A stretch of DNA of 64,000 nt from Bradyrhizobium sp. WSM1417 (GTDB lineage: Bacteria > Pseudomonadota > Alphaproteobacteria > Rhizobiales > Xanthobacteraceae), in the NCBI RefSeq assembly GCF_000515415.1, contig NZ_KI911783.1:6435831-6499830 (forward strand), in the 5' to 3' direction. Positions 1 through 9,465 of this stretch are shown in pieces (position 1 is the first letter of the stretch; each line of letters starts with the position of its first letter). The position numbers and the translations under genes are program-made. Below the pieces are notes generated by a model. The model worked only from the letters and a program-made list of their open reading frames with translations. It was not told the DNA's origin and ran no database searches.

Positions 1-9
1 GGAGGAAAC

Positions 10-981
10 ATGACATACGACCTTTCGCGGCGCTCCTTGCTCGCCCTCGGCGCAGGATTAGGCGCATCGACCGTGCTGGGCAGTAACGCTTTTGCGCGAG
101 CACCCAAGCTTGGGACGCAGCCAGCTTATTTCTATCGCTTCGGTCTTGGAGACGCCGAAGTGACGGTCGTTTCTGACGGTCCGCTGCCACTCGGTCCTCC
201 GAAAGGGACCTTCATCGGCGTGCCTGATGAAGAAGTGAAGAAGATGCTGAGCGACAATTTCCTCTCACCTGAAAATGTGGTGCTGGAGCAGAATTCGCCG
301 ATCGTGAACATGGGTGACAGGCTAGTTCTATTCGACACTGGCATGGGAACGTCTAAGGCCTTCGGACCGACCACCGGCCGTCAGCAGAAGAGTATGGCAG
401 AGGCTGGCATTAAACCAGCCGACATCGACGCCGTGGTCTTATCACACGCGCACATCGATCATATCGGCGGCATTGTGGACGCGGACGGTAAGCCATTATT
501 CCCCAACGCACAGTACTACATAGCTCAGAGCGATTTCGATTTCTGGACCGATGAAGGCAAGCTTGGCAGTCCATTGAAGGACTTTGTCGTTCATGCACGC
601 AAGAACTTACTGCCGGTACGAGATCGCCTTGTGTTCTTCAAGGACGGTCAGGAATTCCTTCCCGGCGTGCAGGCCATGGCAGCTCCTGGCCACACCGTAG
701 GTCACACAATCTTCATGGTCTCGTCGGCAGGGAAATCGTTCGCCTTCCTCGGTGATCTTACTCACCATCCGATACTGCTGCTTGAAAAACCGCGGATGCA
801 GTTCTCCTACGACACCGATCCGCAGCAGGCAGCTGAAAGCCGGGTCAAACTGCTAGATATGATTGCTGCAAATAAGATTCCTGTGATGTCCTATCATTTT
901 GCCTGGCCAGGTTACGGCCATATCGCCAAGACATCGGAGGGCTTCCACTATTACCCGGAAGCGATGAGCTTGATTCTCTGA
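10..981 (+). CDS. Tat-exported MBL-fold metallo-hydrolase
   Basis: This 323-residue protein is a metallo-beta-lactamase-fold hydrolase, probably periplasmic. A twin-arginine leader (SRRSLLALGAG, residues 6-16) is followed by a short hydrophobic stretch, so export by the Tat system is likely. The dinuclear metal motif HAHIDH lies at residues 146-151 (H146, H148, D150, H151), with a further metal His at 228 (APGHTVGH) and Asp at 249 (LGDLTHHP). The start is set by GGAGGA at the very edge of the window, four bases before the ATG. The layout matches the lactonase/quorum-quenching-like MBL group often annotated in rhizobia, but the substrate cannot be told from sequence. A terminator follows, so it appears to end its transcript. 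Confidence 0.9.
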   Translation: MTYDLSRRSLLALGAGLGASTVLGSNAFARAPKLGTQPAYFYRFGLGDAEVTVVSDGPLPLGPPKGTFIGVPDEEVKKMLSDNFLSPENVVLEQNSPIVNMGDRLVLFDTGMGTSKAFGPTTGRQQKSMAEAGIKPADIDAVVLSHAHIDHIGGIVDADGKPLFPNAQYYIAQSDFDFWTDEGKLGSPLKDFVVHARKNLLPVRDRLVFFKDGQEFLPGVQAMAAPGHTVGHTIFMVSSAGKSFAFLGDLTHHPILLLEKPRMQFSYDTDPQQAAESRVKLLDMIAANKIPVMSYHFAWPGYGHIAKTSEGFHYYPEAMSLIL

Positions 982-1025
982 ACTCCGAGCGCAGACAAAA
1001 GAGACGACCTCCAAAGCAAACTCTA

Positions 1026-1050
1026 GCCCCGGACTTGACGGGGCATTTTT
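1026..1050 (+). terminator. rho-independent terminator after the MBL gene
   Basis: A perfect 6-bp stem (gccccg / cggggc) with a 7-base loop is followed by a run of five T. It lies 45 bases after the hydrolase stop codon and is oriented to end that transcript. Confidence 0.8.
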
Positions 1051-1389
1051 GCGCCTTCTCTGACGAGAACGGTGTCGGACTGCGATGTGGCCTTCGAGTC
1101 AGACTCGGACGTGCTAGTCAAGATCACGACGCACGATAATGGTCCTCGCAGATATGCTGGAGCTCAACCTGCGCAGGCTTGTGCTCCGCACATCTCGACT
1201 TAGGAGAACACCGGCTTGGGCGAAAATCTTGTAGGATTTTCCACCTGCAGCTGGCGGCTTTCTGGGGCGCGCTTCGGCCGTGAGGGGCGGTGGCCTCGGA
1301 AGGATAGGTGCTTGCAGCTCCGCTAGGCACGATTCAGGTTAACGACCGGACCATCGCCGAGGAAGACGAGCCGAACTCATTGCAAACGA
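1051..1389. other. gene-free spacer
   Basis: No convincing reading frame, RNA or repeat was seen here. The spacer separates the rightward hydrolase and its terminator from the end of the leftward monooxygenase. Confidence 0.5.
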
Positions 1390-2997
1390 CTATGACAGAG
1401 CGAAACCTTCGTAGCCGCGGGTGACGACCTTCTGACAGATCTCGCGATAACGGACCAAGCCGCCCGCATATGGCATAAACACCTGCGGCTTGCCTGGAAT
1501 ATTCGCCCCCAGGTACCAGGAATGCTTTGCCTGCGGCAGTAGTGTTCGGGCAGCCGCCTCGTTGACTTCGCTTACCCATTGCTCGACGGCGTCGGCCCGT
1601 GCCTCGATCCGCTCCAGCCCGTTAGTCCGCATATGAGCGATGCAATCGGTGATCCAATCGACATGTTGCTCTATGGCTACGGGCATGTTGCACAGAACCG
1701 ATGGACTGCCGGGCCCCGTGATGGTGAAGAGGTTTGGAAAACCAGCGACCTGCAAACCTAGATAATTGCGTGGTCCTGCCTCCCAGACATCCTTGAGTGC
1801 GATCCCGTCCCGCCCGCGGATATCCATCTTGAGCAGCGGTCCCGTCAACGCATCGAACCCTGTCGCAAAAACTATGATGTCTAGGGGGTACTCGGCCTGA
1901 TCCGTGCGAATTCCAATCTCGGAGATCTGCCGGATTGGCGCAGCTTTGACGTCCACCAGCGTGACATTCGGCCGATTGTAGGTCTCAAAATAGTCGGTAT
2001 CGATCGGCGGGCGCTTGGCCGCATACGGATGATCAATGTCAGCGAGGACCGCCGCGGTCTTGGGATCCTTCACAATCGAGCGGATCTTCCTTTTTATGAA
2101 ATCGGCAGCGGTGTCGTTTGCTTCCTTAGAAACGAGCATGTCCTCAAAGGATGCGCGGAACTGCAGCCCGCCACGCTCCCAGGCCTCGTCATAAATTCTC
2201 TCGCGCTCCTCTGGCGGCGTGTCGACCGCTTTGCGTTCCGCAACCTTAAAGCCCATGCCATTGTAGGTTTGATGCGTAGTCGCGCGTATTTCGCTGGCGC
2301 TGTTTTTGACATATTGCTTGAAGTCCGCCGTCAATGGGACGTTGCGTGCTGGTACTGAATAGTTCGCGGTACGCTGAAATACGGTCAGATGCTTGGCTTG
2401 ATCGGCGATTACCGGCGCCGCCTGGATGGCGGTCGATCCGGTGCCGATCATCCCCACTCGCTTTCCCGCAAACTCGACGCCTTCGTGCGGCCACTGCCCT
2501 GTATGGTACCACTCACCCTTGAAGGTCTTCAGTCCCAGAATGTCGGGCACGTTGGCGGTGGAGAGGCAGCCGACCGCGGTAATGAGAAACTTCGCGATGA
2601 AGGTCTCGCCCGTTTCTGCACGGATGTGCCAGCGATTCGTCGCTTCGTCGTAATGCGCCGACGCAACCCGGGTACCAAATTGAATGTCGCGTTTCAGGTC
2701 GAGCTTGTCGGCAACGAAATTCAGATAACGCAGAATTTCTGCTTGGCCCGGATAGCGTTCGGACCACTCCCATTGTCGCATCAAATCCAGGGAAAACGTA
2801 TACCAGTAGACATGGCTTTCAGAGTCGCACCGAGCTCCAGGGTAGCGATTCCAGAACCACGTGCCTCCAACACCCTGAGCCGCTTCTACGGCCTTGACTT
2901 TCAAGCCAAGGTTATCCCGAAGCCGAAACAGCTGGTAGAGACCCGCAAAGCCCGCACCAACAACCAGCGCGTCTAGCTCAACCGGTTCATTCGACAT
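1390..2997 (-). CDS. Baeyer-Villiger-type flavin-containing monooxygenase
   Basis: This 535-residue FAD/NADPH monooxygenase is predicted to insert oxygen into ketones in the cytoplasm. The N-terminal FAD Rossmann motif GAGFAG is at residues 14-19 and the NADPH motif GTGSTA starts near residue 185. The family fingerprint FxGxxxHxxxW(P/D) is present as FKGEWYHTGQWP (residues 159-170), which marks a Baeyer-Villiger monooxygenase rather than a plain FMO. The reading frame stays open 46 codons upstream. The ATG giving MSNEPVELDALVVGAG was chosen because it places the Rossmann motif at the normal distance and gives a normal family length. It appears to be a single-gene unit. The substrate is unknown (cyclohexanone- or acetone-like). 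Confidence 0.88.
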   Translation of the reverse strand: MSNEPVELDALVVGAGFAGLYQLFRLRDNLGLKVKAVEAAQGVGGTWFWNRYPGARCDSESHVYWYTFSLDLMRQWEWSERYPGQAEILRYLNFVADKLDLKRDIQFGTRVASAHYDEATNRWHIRAETGETFIAKFLITAVGCLSTANVPDILGLKTFKGEWYHTGQWPHEGVEFAGKRVGMIGTGSTAIQAAPVIADQAKHLTVFQRTANYSVPARNVPLTADFKQYVKNSASEIRATTHQTYNGMGFKVAERKAVDTPPEERERIYDEAWERGGLQFRASFEDMLVSKEANDTAADFIKRKIRSIVKDPKTAAVLADIDHPYAAKRPPIDTDYFETYNRPNVTLVDVKAAPIRQISEIGIRTDQAEYPLDIIVFATGFDALTGPLLKMDIRGRDGIALKDVWEAGPRNYLGLQVAGFPNLFTITGPGSPSVLCNMPVAIEQHVDWITDCIAHMRTNGLERIEARADAVEQWVSEVNEAAARTLLPQAKHSWYLGANIPGKPQVFMPYAGGLVRYREICQKVVTRGYEGFALS

Positions 2998-3289
2998 TCC
3001 GCACTCGCTCATTGCGCCGCCCCACAAACATAAGGGTAGGTATACCGTCAGCGCCGTAAAGTGCGCTGCGTCAAAGTGAATTGGATTAATATAACCGTCC
3101 CGGTTAGTGCGCTCAAGCTCGCCTTCTCTGCTCAATGCAGCTCACTGCCGGGCGTCGCCTTCAAATCTGGAATGCACTCCTTCAAAGACCGAGCCGGTCC
3201 AGAAGCAATCAACGTCGATTTGGGGAGACCCCATTTCTCGGACTTGCCGTTTCGACGTACCATGAGAGGAATTGCAGCGGCCGCTAGAT

Positions 3290-3411
3290 TCAGTTTTTCG
3301 GTCTATATCGAATTGGAGCGTCCGCGACCTTGGCCGCAGACATGCGCAATAGCCATTCGCGCTTGAGGTCCTCCATGTCGGCGAAGCCATCCGGATAGCT
3401 CACCAGAATCT
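3290..3411 (-). pseudogene. remnant of a small conserved hypothetical gene
   Basis: The reverse strand encodes GDGLKILVSYPDGFADMEDL followed by KREWLLRMSA. From memory this resembles the start of a small winged-helix-like protein common in Bradyrhizobium; this has not been searched. There is no start codon or ribosome-binding site at the expected place and the tail soon loses any protein-like character, so it is read as a 3'-decayed fragment. It directly follows the Crp-like remnant. Confidence 0.35.
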
Positions 3412-3431
3412 TGAGACCGTCACCTGGAAGT

Positions 3432-3545
3432 TCACACCCCCTCCCGGCGCTTGAGCGCAACGGGCTGCAGGAAGAGACGAAGCCGCTCAAACGACGCCGG
3501 CGCAAGACCGGCCAGCAGGCGGTTTCGAAGCGAACCGTACGCTCG
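3432..3545 (-). pseudogene. N-terminal fragment of a Crp/FNR-type regulator
   Basis: On the reverse strand the frame reads SLRNRLLAGLAPASFERLRL then FLQPVALKRREGV and a stop at 3432. This is the opening helix and first strand of the cyclic-nucleotide-binding fold of rhizobial Crp/FNR regulators (typically NRLLAxLP...FERLxPxLxPVxLxxGExL). The fold is cut after the first beta strand and no helix-turn-helix follows, so only about 35 codons remain. The family resemblance is from memory. Confidence 0.45.
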
Positions 3546-4021
3546 CGGTTGGCACGGCTCAGCGCACTGTCCAGCGCTATCCCATGGAGCTGTTCCTCGA
3601 GACGTGTCCCGACCGATCCTTGTTCAGCCGGCATCAGGGCTTGTTCCCGGCCAATCTACTCCCTCTTCGATCGGGAGTCAGCGGCACCCAGCAATCGGGC
3701 GAAGACCGGAGAGGGCGTCTCCAACTCCTCGAACGAATGAACTCTAACGGCAGCCCAATCTGTTCGCTCGGGCGCCATGGCCTGTTGATTTCGGTCATCG
3801 AGACCAACACCGACGTTGCTTATGCGCCCTTAGCGAGCGCAGGACCGGCTACAGCCGATGTCAGCTTCTCGGCCCGAAGCTGGCCTCAGATGGTGTCCCG
3901 CTCAAGGTCCGGTTTGGACCCAAAGAGAGACGTGCCCATGCCTGATAGAACGGGGAATTCCAAGTCGCGCCAAATGTGGTAATCCTCATCGCGCGGCGCC
4001 CCTCAAGGGTGCCACACAAAA
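3546..4021. other. gene-free stretch
   Basis: Several short open frames exist on both strands, but none has a plausible start site, domain or hydrophobicity pattern. The stretch lies between two decayed loci and is probably eroded sequence. Confidence 0.4.
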
Positions 4022-4683
4022 TCAAATCGCCGCACGCAGCGTATCGAGCTGGGCTGGCGCCAGTCCTTTCAGGTGCTCCGCAATAGCGTCAAGTCCGATG
4101 CGGGCGCACAGGGCGTAGCCGTTGGCCATCTGCCACAAAGCCTCGACCGGCCTATTCGGGTTCGCGGCCAGGGTTTCACCAACGTCGGCCAGTCCGCCGA
4201 GTTGGCGCGTTGCTGTCTGTCCGTAACTGTCACCAACTGGAGCAAAGTAGTTCCTGTAGATCGTCGCCGCTCCGGCAGCGATCGCGCAGGCCGGCCCTTG
4301 GGTCGGGTCGCCTTGATAGCGGGTGACCCCGTCCTCAGGAGTCACGGCGGGACCGGTCATCTCCAGCAGGTTGAATTGGGAGGCAACCTGAAACAAGGCA
4401 CCCGCGTTCGCGGGCTGTCGATGCATCTGTCGGACATCGCCGCGAACCACTTCCAGTCTCAGGCGCCCTTCCGGCCGACTGAGGGAAGCTGCCCGCTCAC
4501 GCAACGACTGCAACGACACCAGCTCGAGTTCGCCGATGCCATAGCTCTTTCCGTTGACGAGGGACCGGAGCTCACGGTCCTCGCCTTCATCCTGGCACGC
4601 GTGTCGGCGTAGCTGCTCTCGCGAAAACCCGTCAGTCGCTCGCCAGTCCATTTCGCATTCTCGCTCAAGATATCGTTGGTCAA
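4022..4683 (-). pseudogene. frameshifted conserved hypothetical gene
   Basis: Two overlapping frames make one broken gene. The 5' part starts with TTG at 4683 and reads LTNDILSENAKWTGERLTGF and on to about RARMKA. The reading then has to jump frame near 4580-4590 to continue as EDRELRSLVNGKSYGIGELE and the long C-terminal part. The second part has compact conserved-looking blocks (ALFQVASQFNLLEM, VTRYQGDPTQGPACA, AATIYRNYF) and ends at 4022. I do not recognise the family. The TTG overlaps the stop of the gene upstream (TTGA), so the two were probably an operon. Both are damaged. Confidence 0.5.
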
Positions 4684-5312
4684 CTGGAAGTCCTCGGGCT
4701 TGCCCTGGCGATGGTCCTGGCGCCTTCCTTTTTCAGCTCCAGCCGCTTTTTCTTGATACGGTCTTCCTTCTCGTCCTGGCCGAAATCGTAGATCAGGAGA
4801 TAAACGTGGGGATGAATCGACAGCTCGATCTTCCCCTCGGCAACCTGTTTGACGAGATCATCGACCCGCCTGCCCCGACTTTGACCGCTGATCTCCATCA
4901 GATTCCTGCAGGTGCTGACGTAGCCCCCAATCAGGCTTTCCTGGGTTTCCTTGGCCTGGATGAACTGCTCATACTTTCTGATTTGAGCGATCACAGCCGT
5001 GGAGCGCTCCGGAAGTGGAAGGCTCTTTGCTCCCTTGGGAAGCTTTTCCAGGTCCCACAGCTCGCGATTATCCGCGCATTTTGCTTCGCAGAAGGCCAAC
5101 TCGGCTTTGCCCGGTTTCCCCGGGACCAGCACTGCGATATCCATCCGCGGCGCGGATAGATTGCCGTTCTCTCCAGCCTTCGTGAAGGCAGTTTCGAGAT
5201 CAACGACCTTCGGTTCTTTCCTGGCAATCTTGTGCACCCCGCTTTTTTCGGGCCCGGCAAATCGCGCAGCCGTCTTCAGTTGCGATCTCGGATTTTCCTT
5301 AGCGAACGCATC
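4680..5312 (-). pseudogene. 5'-truncated PD-(D/E)xK nuclease-like gene
   Basis: The reverse frame is open from a TAA at 5313-5315 to the stop at 4680 but has no ATG. Only an internal GTG (5237) could serve as a start, so the true 5' end seems lost. The segment RMDIAVL...ELAFCEAKCADN has the spacing of a PD-(D/E)xK nuclease core (Asp, then E-x-K after a strand). A later segment (IRKYEQFIQAKETQ) and a charged tail follow. It overlaps the next frame by four bases (TTGA), which suggests the pair once formed a two-gene unit. The nuclease reading is inference from a short motif. Confidence 0.4.
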
Positions 5313-5458
5313 TTAATCCCGCGAGAAATCATTCTTGCGATCGCTGTGTACAAATGCATTGAAATTGTTGTCCGCGGACATGAAGTCTGGCTGGGAAGTT
5401 CTGGGATGGACCCCTACCTGTTTGATTGTCTCTCGCGCTGCGAAGAGTTTGGATTGGG

Positions 5459-5570
5459 TCCCTCCCCGCCCCCTCTCCCATACGGCACAAGCGCGCCCCC
5501 AAAGCGCACTAGTGGCAGAGCCGCTGTTCTGGCCTGACGACCCTGACAACCTGACAAGCGTCCCTCAGCT
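5459..5570. repeat. dispersed repeat, copy 1
   Basis: This copy shares the core acgg(c/t)acaagcgcgcccc plus caaa and flanking gggtcc(c/t)tccc and ctgac motifs with copy 2 near 8876-8985. The core differs at about one base in twenty and the flanks are more diverged. The two copies bracket the histidine kinase/response regulator pair. The rest of the 5313-5776 interval shows no gene. Confidence 0.5.
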
Positions 5571-5776
5571 GTTCGGTCCTTAGCCGACCGGCGCGCCGCC
5601 CACCGACTGTCCGCTTCTGATGCTGTGGACGGCTCCTCGACGGGCGCGAGAGTACCAAGGAGTGGGGTCAAAAGAGGAGGAAAGCCGCTGGCTTTGATGC
5701 TCCTAGAATGGAATAATCTGTCCATACAGGCGATGATTTGAGCCAGCCCACATTGGTTGGCGCACGGATTGAGTGA

Positions 5777-8383
5777 ATGACCGCGCCTCCTCCGGACGCC
5801 GTGGCCGACCTCCACAAGCTGATTGCTGATCTAGAGCAACGGCTTGCTTGCAGTTCTGCAGCGCATGATGCGGCGACTGCACGGGCTGCGGCGGCGGATG
5901 CCGAAAATGCCCGTTTGCGCGACGAACTCGCCAATTTGCAGGAGAGGCAGAATGCCAATGCCGACATCCTCCGCACCATTGCCAGCGCCTCCGGTGATGC
6001 CGAAAGCGGACTTCAGCAGATCGCCGAAGCTACCGCGCGCCTCTTCCATGGTGCGAGCGTTGCTATCCGTATCGCCGCGGGCAACGAATGGGGTCTTTCA
6101 GTCAGTTTCGGCGCCGGCATGGAGCGCATCACCGCATTAGTACCGGAGGAGCAGCGCCGGCCAGGAGGCCGAAACCTGCCCGCGGTAGTTTTCCGGGAGA
6201 ATCGACAAATCCATATTCCCGACATCGATACTATTGATGCTGATATGGCAGACTGGCCCGTGACATTGGCCCGCTCGGTGGGCATCCGAACCGTGGCCGG
6301 TACGCCACTACGGCGCGACGGCGAAGCGATCGGAGCACTCGTCGTCCAACGCGATCGGCTCGAGCCCTTTACTGCGGACGAACTGGTGCTGCAACAAAGC
6401 TTCGCCGACCAGGCCGTAATCGCCATAGAGAACGCACGGATGTTCAACGAAACAAAGGAGGCGCTTGAGCGGCAAACCGCTACAGCCGAAGTTCTTGAGG
6501 TCATCTCGTCCTCGCCCGGCGATCTTAAACCGGTGTTTGAGCAGATGCTGGCCAAGGCCATGCGCCTGTGCGAGGCGGACTGCGGCTTCATCTACCAGAT
6601 GGAGCAAGGCGCAATGCGGGCAGTTGCCGAAGCGGGTGTTCCGGCTGCGTTTGCTGAATACCGACGGCAAAACTTGCATACCGGAGGCGCGGCAACTCCG
6701 GCCGACGAGATTCGCACCACCAGGAAGCCGGCTCACGTCCATAATGCTCAGGAAAGCGAAGCTTACCGCAGCGGTAATCCTAATGCGGTCGCCGGTGTCG
6801 ATTTGGGCGGCGCACGCACCGTGTTGTATGTGCCCATAATTAGGAATGAGGACATTGTCGGCGTAATTAACGTCTATCGACGGGAGGTTAGGCCATTCAC
6901 CGAGGAGCAAATCTCGCTGCTTGAGAACTTCGCCAGCCAGGCCGTCGTTGCGATCGAAAATGCACGACTTTTCAACGAGACCAGGCAAGCGCTGGAGCAG
7001 CAGACTGCGACATCGGAGGTGCTCAGCATAATCAGCCGCTCAGCTGGGGATCTGGTGCCGGTCTTTGATGCCATACTTCGCAAGGCGATGCAGCTTTGCG
7101 ACGCGAATTTCGGCGTGCTCAACACCTATGATCGGCACCGTTTCCATACCGCGGCCACATTCGGCTTGCCTCCAGCTTACGATGAGTACCGCCGGAAGCA
7201 GCCACTTGACTACGGTCCTGACACTGCTCCAGCGCGTCTGTTGAAAGGCGAACGCTCGGTAGTCATCGCTGACCTCGCCAAATCCAAAGCTTACCTCGAC
7301 GGTGAACGTAATCGCCGCGCCTTGGTTGAGCTGGGTGGCGCGCAGTCTGTATTAGCAGTTCCCTTGCTGAAAGACGGCAGCGTAATCGGGAATGTCATGA
7401 TCTTCCGGCAGGAGAATAGCCCTTTTACTGAGAAACAAACAGCCTTACTGGAGCAGTTCGCCGCGCAGGCGGTCATCGCCATCGAGAATACAAGACTTCT
7501 CAGCGAATTGCGTCAGCGCACCGCCGATCTGTCGAGATCATTGGATGAGCTGCGAACCGCGCAAGACCGCCTGGTGCAAACAGAAAAACTTGCTTCTCTC
7601 GGTCAACTTACTGCCGGAATCGCCCACGAGATCAAGAATCCCCTCAACTTCGTCAATAATTTTGCTGCGCTCTCGGCGGAATTGACTGCCGAACTCAAGG
7701 AGGCCCTGGCTCCGGCTCCTCTCGACCATAAGATGCGCAGCGAGGTTGACGAACTTACGTTGATGCTGAAGTCAAACCTCGAAAAGGTGGTACAGCACGG
7801 CAAGCGCGCCGATTCGATCGTCAAAAACATGCTGCTGCACTCGCGAGAAGGCTCAGGAGAGCATCGGCCTGCCGATATCAATGCACTGGTCGAGGAAAGT
7901 CTCAACCTCGCTTATCACGGCGCTCGTGCCGAGAAACCGCAGTTCAATGTGACCTTGCAGCGCGACTTCGATCCGCGCGCCGGAATGGTCGAGGTGTTTC
8001 CCCAGGAGATCACCCGCGTTCTGCTCAACTTGATCTCGAACGGGCTCCATGCGGTGGCCCGTCGTGTGGCGAGCAACAGCAGCGGCGACTTCGAACCACT
8101 GGTCACTGCCTGCACACGCGCAAACGAGGACCAAGTCGAAATACGCATTCGCGACAATGGCACCGGTATCCCACCGGAGGTGAAGGAAAAGATTTTCAAT
8201 CCATTCTTCACGACCAAACCGGCCGGCGAAGGTACAGGCCTTGGCCTCTCGATCGCCCATGACATCATCGTTAAACAGCATGGTGGCCGAATTGAAGTCA
8301 CAAGCGAACCGCAGCAGTTTACAGAGTTCGTGGTCATCTTGCCGCGTCACGGGAGCAATAACCGATCTGGAGGCGCGTCGTGA
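5777..8383 (+). CDS. triple-GAF sensor histidine kinase
   Basis: This 868-residue cytoplasmic sensor kinase has no membrane segments. Residues ~10-62 form an Ala/Glu-rich coiled coil. Three GAF domains follow at roughly 65-215, 235-395 and 410-580, separated by near-identical linkers (E(A/T)LEQQTAT(A/S)EVL). The dimerisation/phosphoacceptor box is LASLGQLTAGIAHEIKNPLN with His617. The ATPase domain shows the N box (LNLISNGLHAV), G1 (DNGTGIPPEVKEKIFNPFFT) and G2 (GEGTGLGLSIAHDI). The start ATG is preceded by a weak GAGTGA. The stop overlaps the response-regulator GTG by four bases, so the two are cognate partners. The sensed ligand is unknown; duplicated GAF domains suggest small-molecule or redox input. 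Confidence 0.92.
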   Translation: MTAPPPDAVADLHKLIADLEQRLACSSAAHDAATARAAAADAENARLRDELANLQERQNANADILRTIASASGDAESGLQQIAEATARLFHGASVAIRIAAGNEWGLSVSFGAGMERITALVPEEQRRPGGRNLPAVVFRENRQIHIPDIDTIDADMADWPVTLARSVGIRTVAGTPLRRDGEAIGALVVQRDRLEPFTADELVLQQSFADQAVIAIENARMFNETKEALERQTATAEVLEVISSSPGDLKPVFEQMLAKAMRLCEADCGFIYQMEQGAMRAVAEAGVPAAFAEYRRQNLHTGGAATPADEIRTTRKPAHVHNAQESEAYRSGNPNAVAGVDLGGARTVLYVPIIRNEDIVGVINVYRREVRPFTEEQISLLENFASQAVVAIENARLFNETRQALEQQTATSEVLSIISRSAGDLVPVFDAILRKAMQLCDANFGVLNTYDRHRFHTAATFGLPPAYDEYRRKQPLDYGPDTAPARLLKGERSVVIADLAKSKAYLDGERNRRALVELGGAQSVLAVPLLKDGSVIGNVMIFRQENSPFTEKQTALLEQFAAQAVIAIENTRLLSELRQRTADLSRSLDELRTAQDRLVQTEKLASLGQLTAGIAHEIKNPLNFVNNFAALSAELTAELKEALAPAPLDHKMRSEVDELTLMLKSNLEKVVQHGKRADSIVKNMLLHSREGSGEHRPADINALVEESLNLAYHGARAEKPQFNVTLQRDFDPRAGMVEVFPQEITRVLLNLISNGLHAVARRVASNSSGDFEPLVTACTRANEDQVEIRIRDNGTGIPPEVKEKIFNPFFTTKPAGEGTGLGLSIAHDIIVKQHGGRIEVTSEPQQFTEFVVILPRHGSNNRSGGAS

Positions 8384-8775
8384 GCACCTACATCGTTGTC
8401 GTGGACGACGAGCCAGATGTCGAGAGCATGTTCCGGCAGCAATTCCGTCGCGACCTACGGGCGGGGCGCTTTCACATGGAATTTGCTCTGTCTGCTCCTG
8501 CGGCTCTTGAGCGGGTGAAGGCGATACCGGAGCCGTCACTAACCCTCATACTGTCGGACATCAACATGCCAGGCATGAGCGGACTTGAAATGCTTCCAAA
8601 GGTACGAGAAGCACGTCCTGACGTGCCCGTCATCATGATTACCGCTTATGGAGACGATGCGGCCGTGAAGCGCGCAAGCGATCTTGGCGCCGCTGGATTG
8701 CTATCGAAGCCGATAGATTTTGGAGTATGCGTCAGGAAATTGATCAACGGCTGGAAGGAACTGCCTCGCGGCTAA
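8380..8775 (+). CDS. single-domain response regulator
   Basis: This 131-residue CheY-like receiver has no output domain. The acidic pocket is D9-D10, the phosphoacceptor is D60 (LILSDINMPGMSG), and the switch residues T88 and K110 (LLSKPID) are in place. It begins at GTG overlapping the kinase stop (GTGA), so translation is coupled. Without an output domain it must act through protein contacts or as a phosphate relay or sink. Downstream there is only the second copy of the dispersed repeat. Confidence 0.92.
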   Translation: MSTYIVVVDDEPDVESMFRQQFRRDLRAGRFHMEFALSAPAALERVKAIPEPSLTLILSDINMPGMSGLEMLPKVREARPDVPVIMITAYGDDAAVKRASDLGAAGLLSKPIDFGVCVRKLINGWKELPRG

Positions 8776-8875
8776 TGGGCCCTTAGCAGACCCAAGACAG
8801 GTCGCGTGTAGAGCGTCCGCTTTCGGATCATAGACTGACACATCCTCCAGTCGACTACTCCGGCTCAATTTTGCG

Positions 8876-8985
8876 GGTCCTTCCCGGGGCCCCTGCCCTA
8901 CGGTACAAGCGCGCCCCCAAATTTCGCCAGCTAGTGTCGGCCATTCTTGGGTTGATACGGTTGACAGGTTGACACGCAAGCGCCG
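8876..8985. repeat. dispersed repeat, copy 2
   Basis: This is the counterpart of the 5459-5570 copy, with the same core and order of motifs. It lies about 100 bases after the response regulator. Apart from this repeat and a hairpin at 9023-9048, the 690-base interval to the methyltransferase holds no gene that I can support. Confidence 0.5.
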
Positions 8986-9022
8986 CGCAGAACCACTCAT
9001 TCGAAGTAGCTTGCCGAAGTGG

Positions 9023-9048
9023 GATTCTCTCGCTGGAGGGAGAGAATC
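9023..9048. repeat. 9-bp inverted repeat
   Basis: Arms gattctctc and gagagaatc are separated by eight bases. No T-run follows on either strand, so it is not a standard terminator. Its role is unknown. Confidence 0.5.
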
Positions 9049-9465
9049 TAGAAAGAAACTTGCTCGATTGCTGCGTCTCAGATCCCCTCGCTAGAGCGAA
9101 ACGGCTCCGTAGCAACATGCGTCGCCTCTAAAAGAGCCGGAACAGGCTCCGCTATGCTCTCAGCACCCTGGGGCGACGATCCCTCCCTGCTCAACGCCTC
9201 CGTAGGCTCTTTTGGGGAAGGCGAGAACGACATCTCGCAACCTAAGTGCGAATAATGCCTTGAAAAGTATCGTATTTTGCCGAGTGATTGCGTCGGAGCC
9301 AATCCTGGTCGATAGTATTTTAGGGAGAACAAAACGTTGTCGACCCAAGAGTTTCAATTTCTATTTGCACTTTAGCGCGCGCACCTTTCGGTGCATTCTA
9401 GGCAATCTACCGAAGACTTTGAGGGCCTTCCAAACCTGGCGTTACCTTCCACCACGGGAGCAACC

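Noticed and set aside
4554..5159. 201-codon plus-strand frame across the nuclease-like remnant
   Set aside because: It is antisense to a frame with nuclease-like motifs and shows no signal of its own.
9023..9048. Terminator for the response regulator gene
   Set aside because: The stem has no T-run on either strand and lies 250 bp after the gene.
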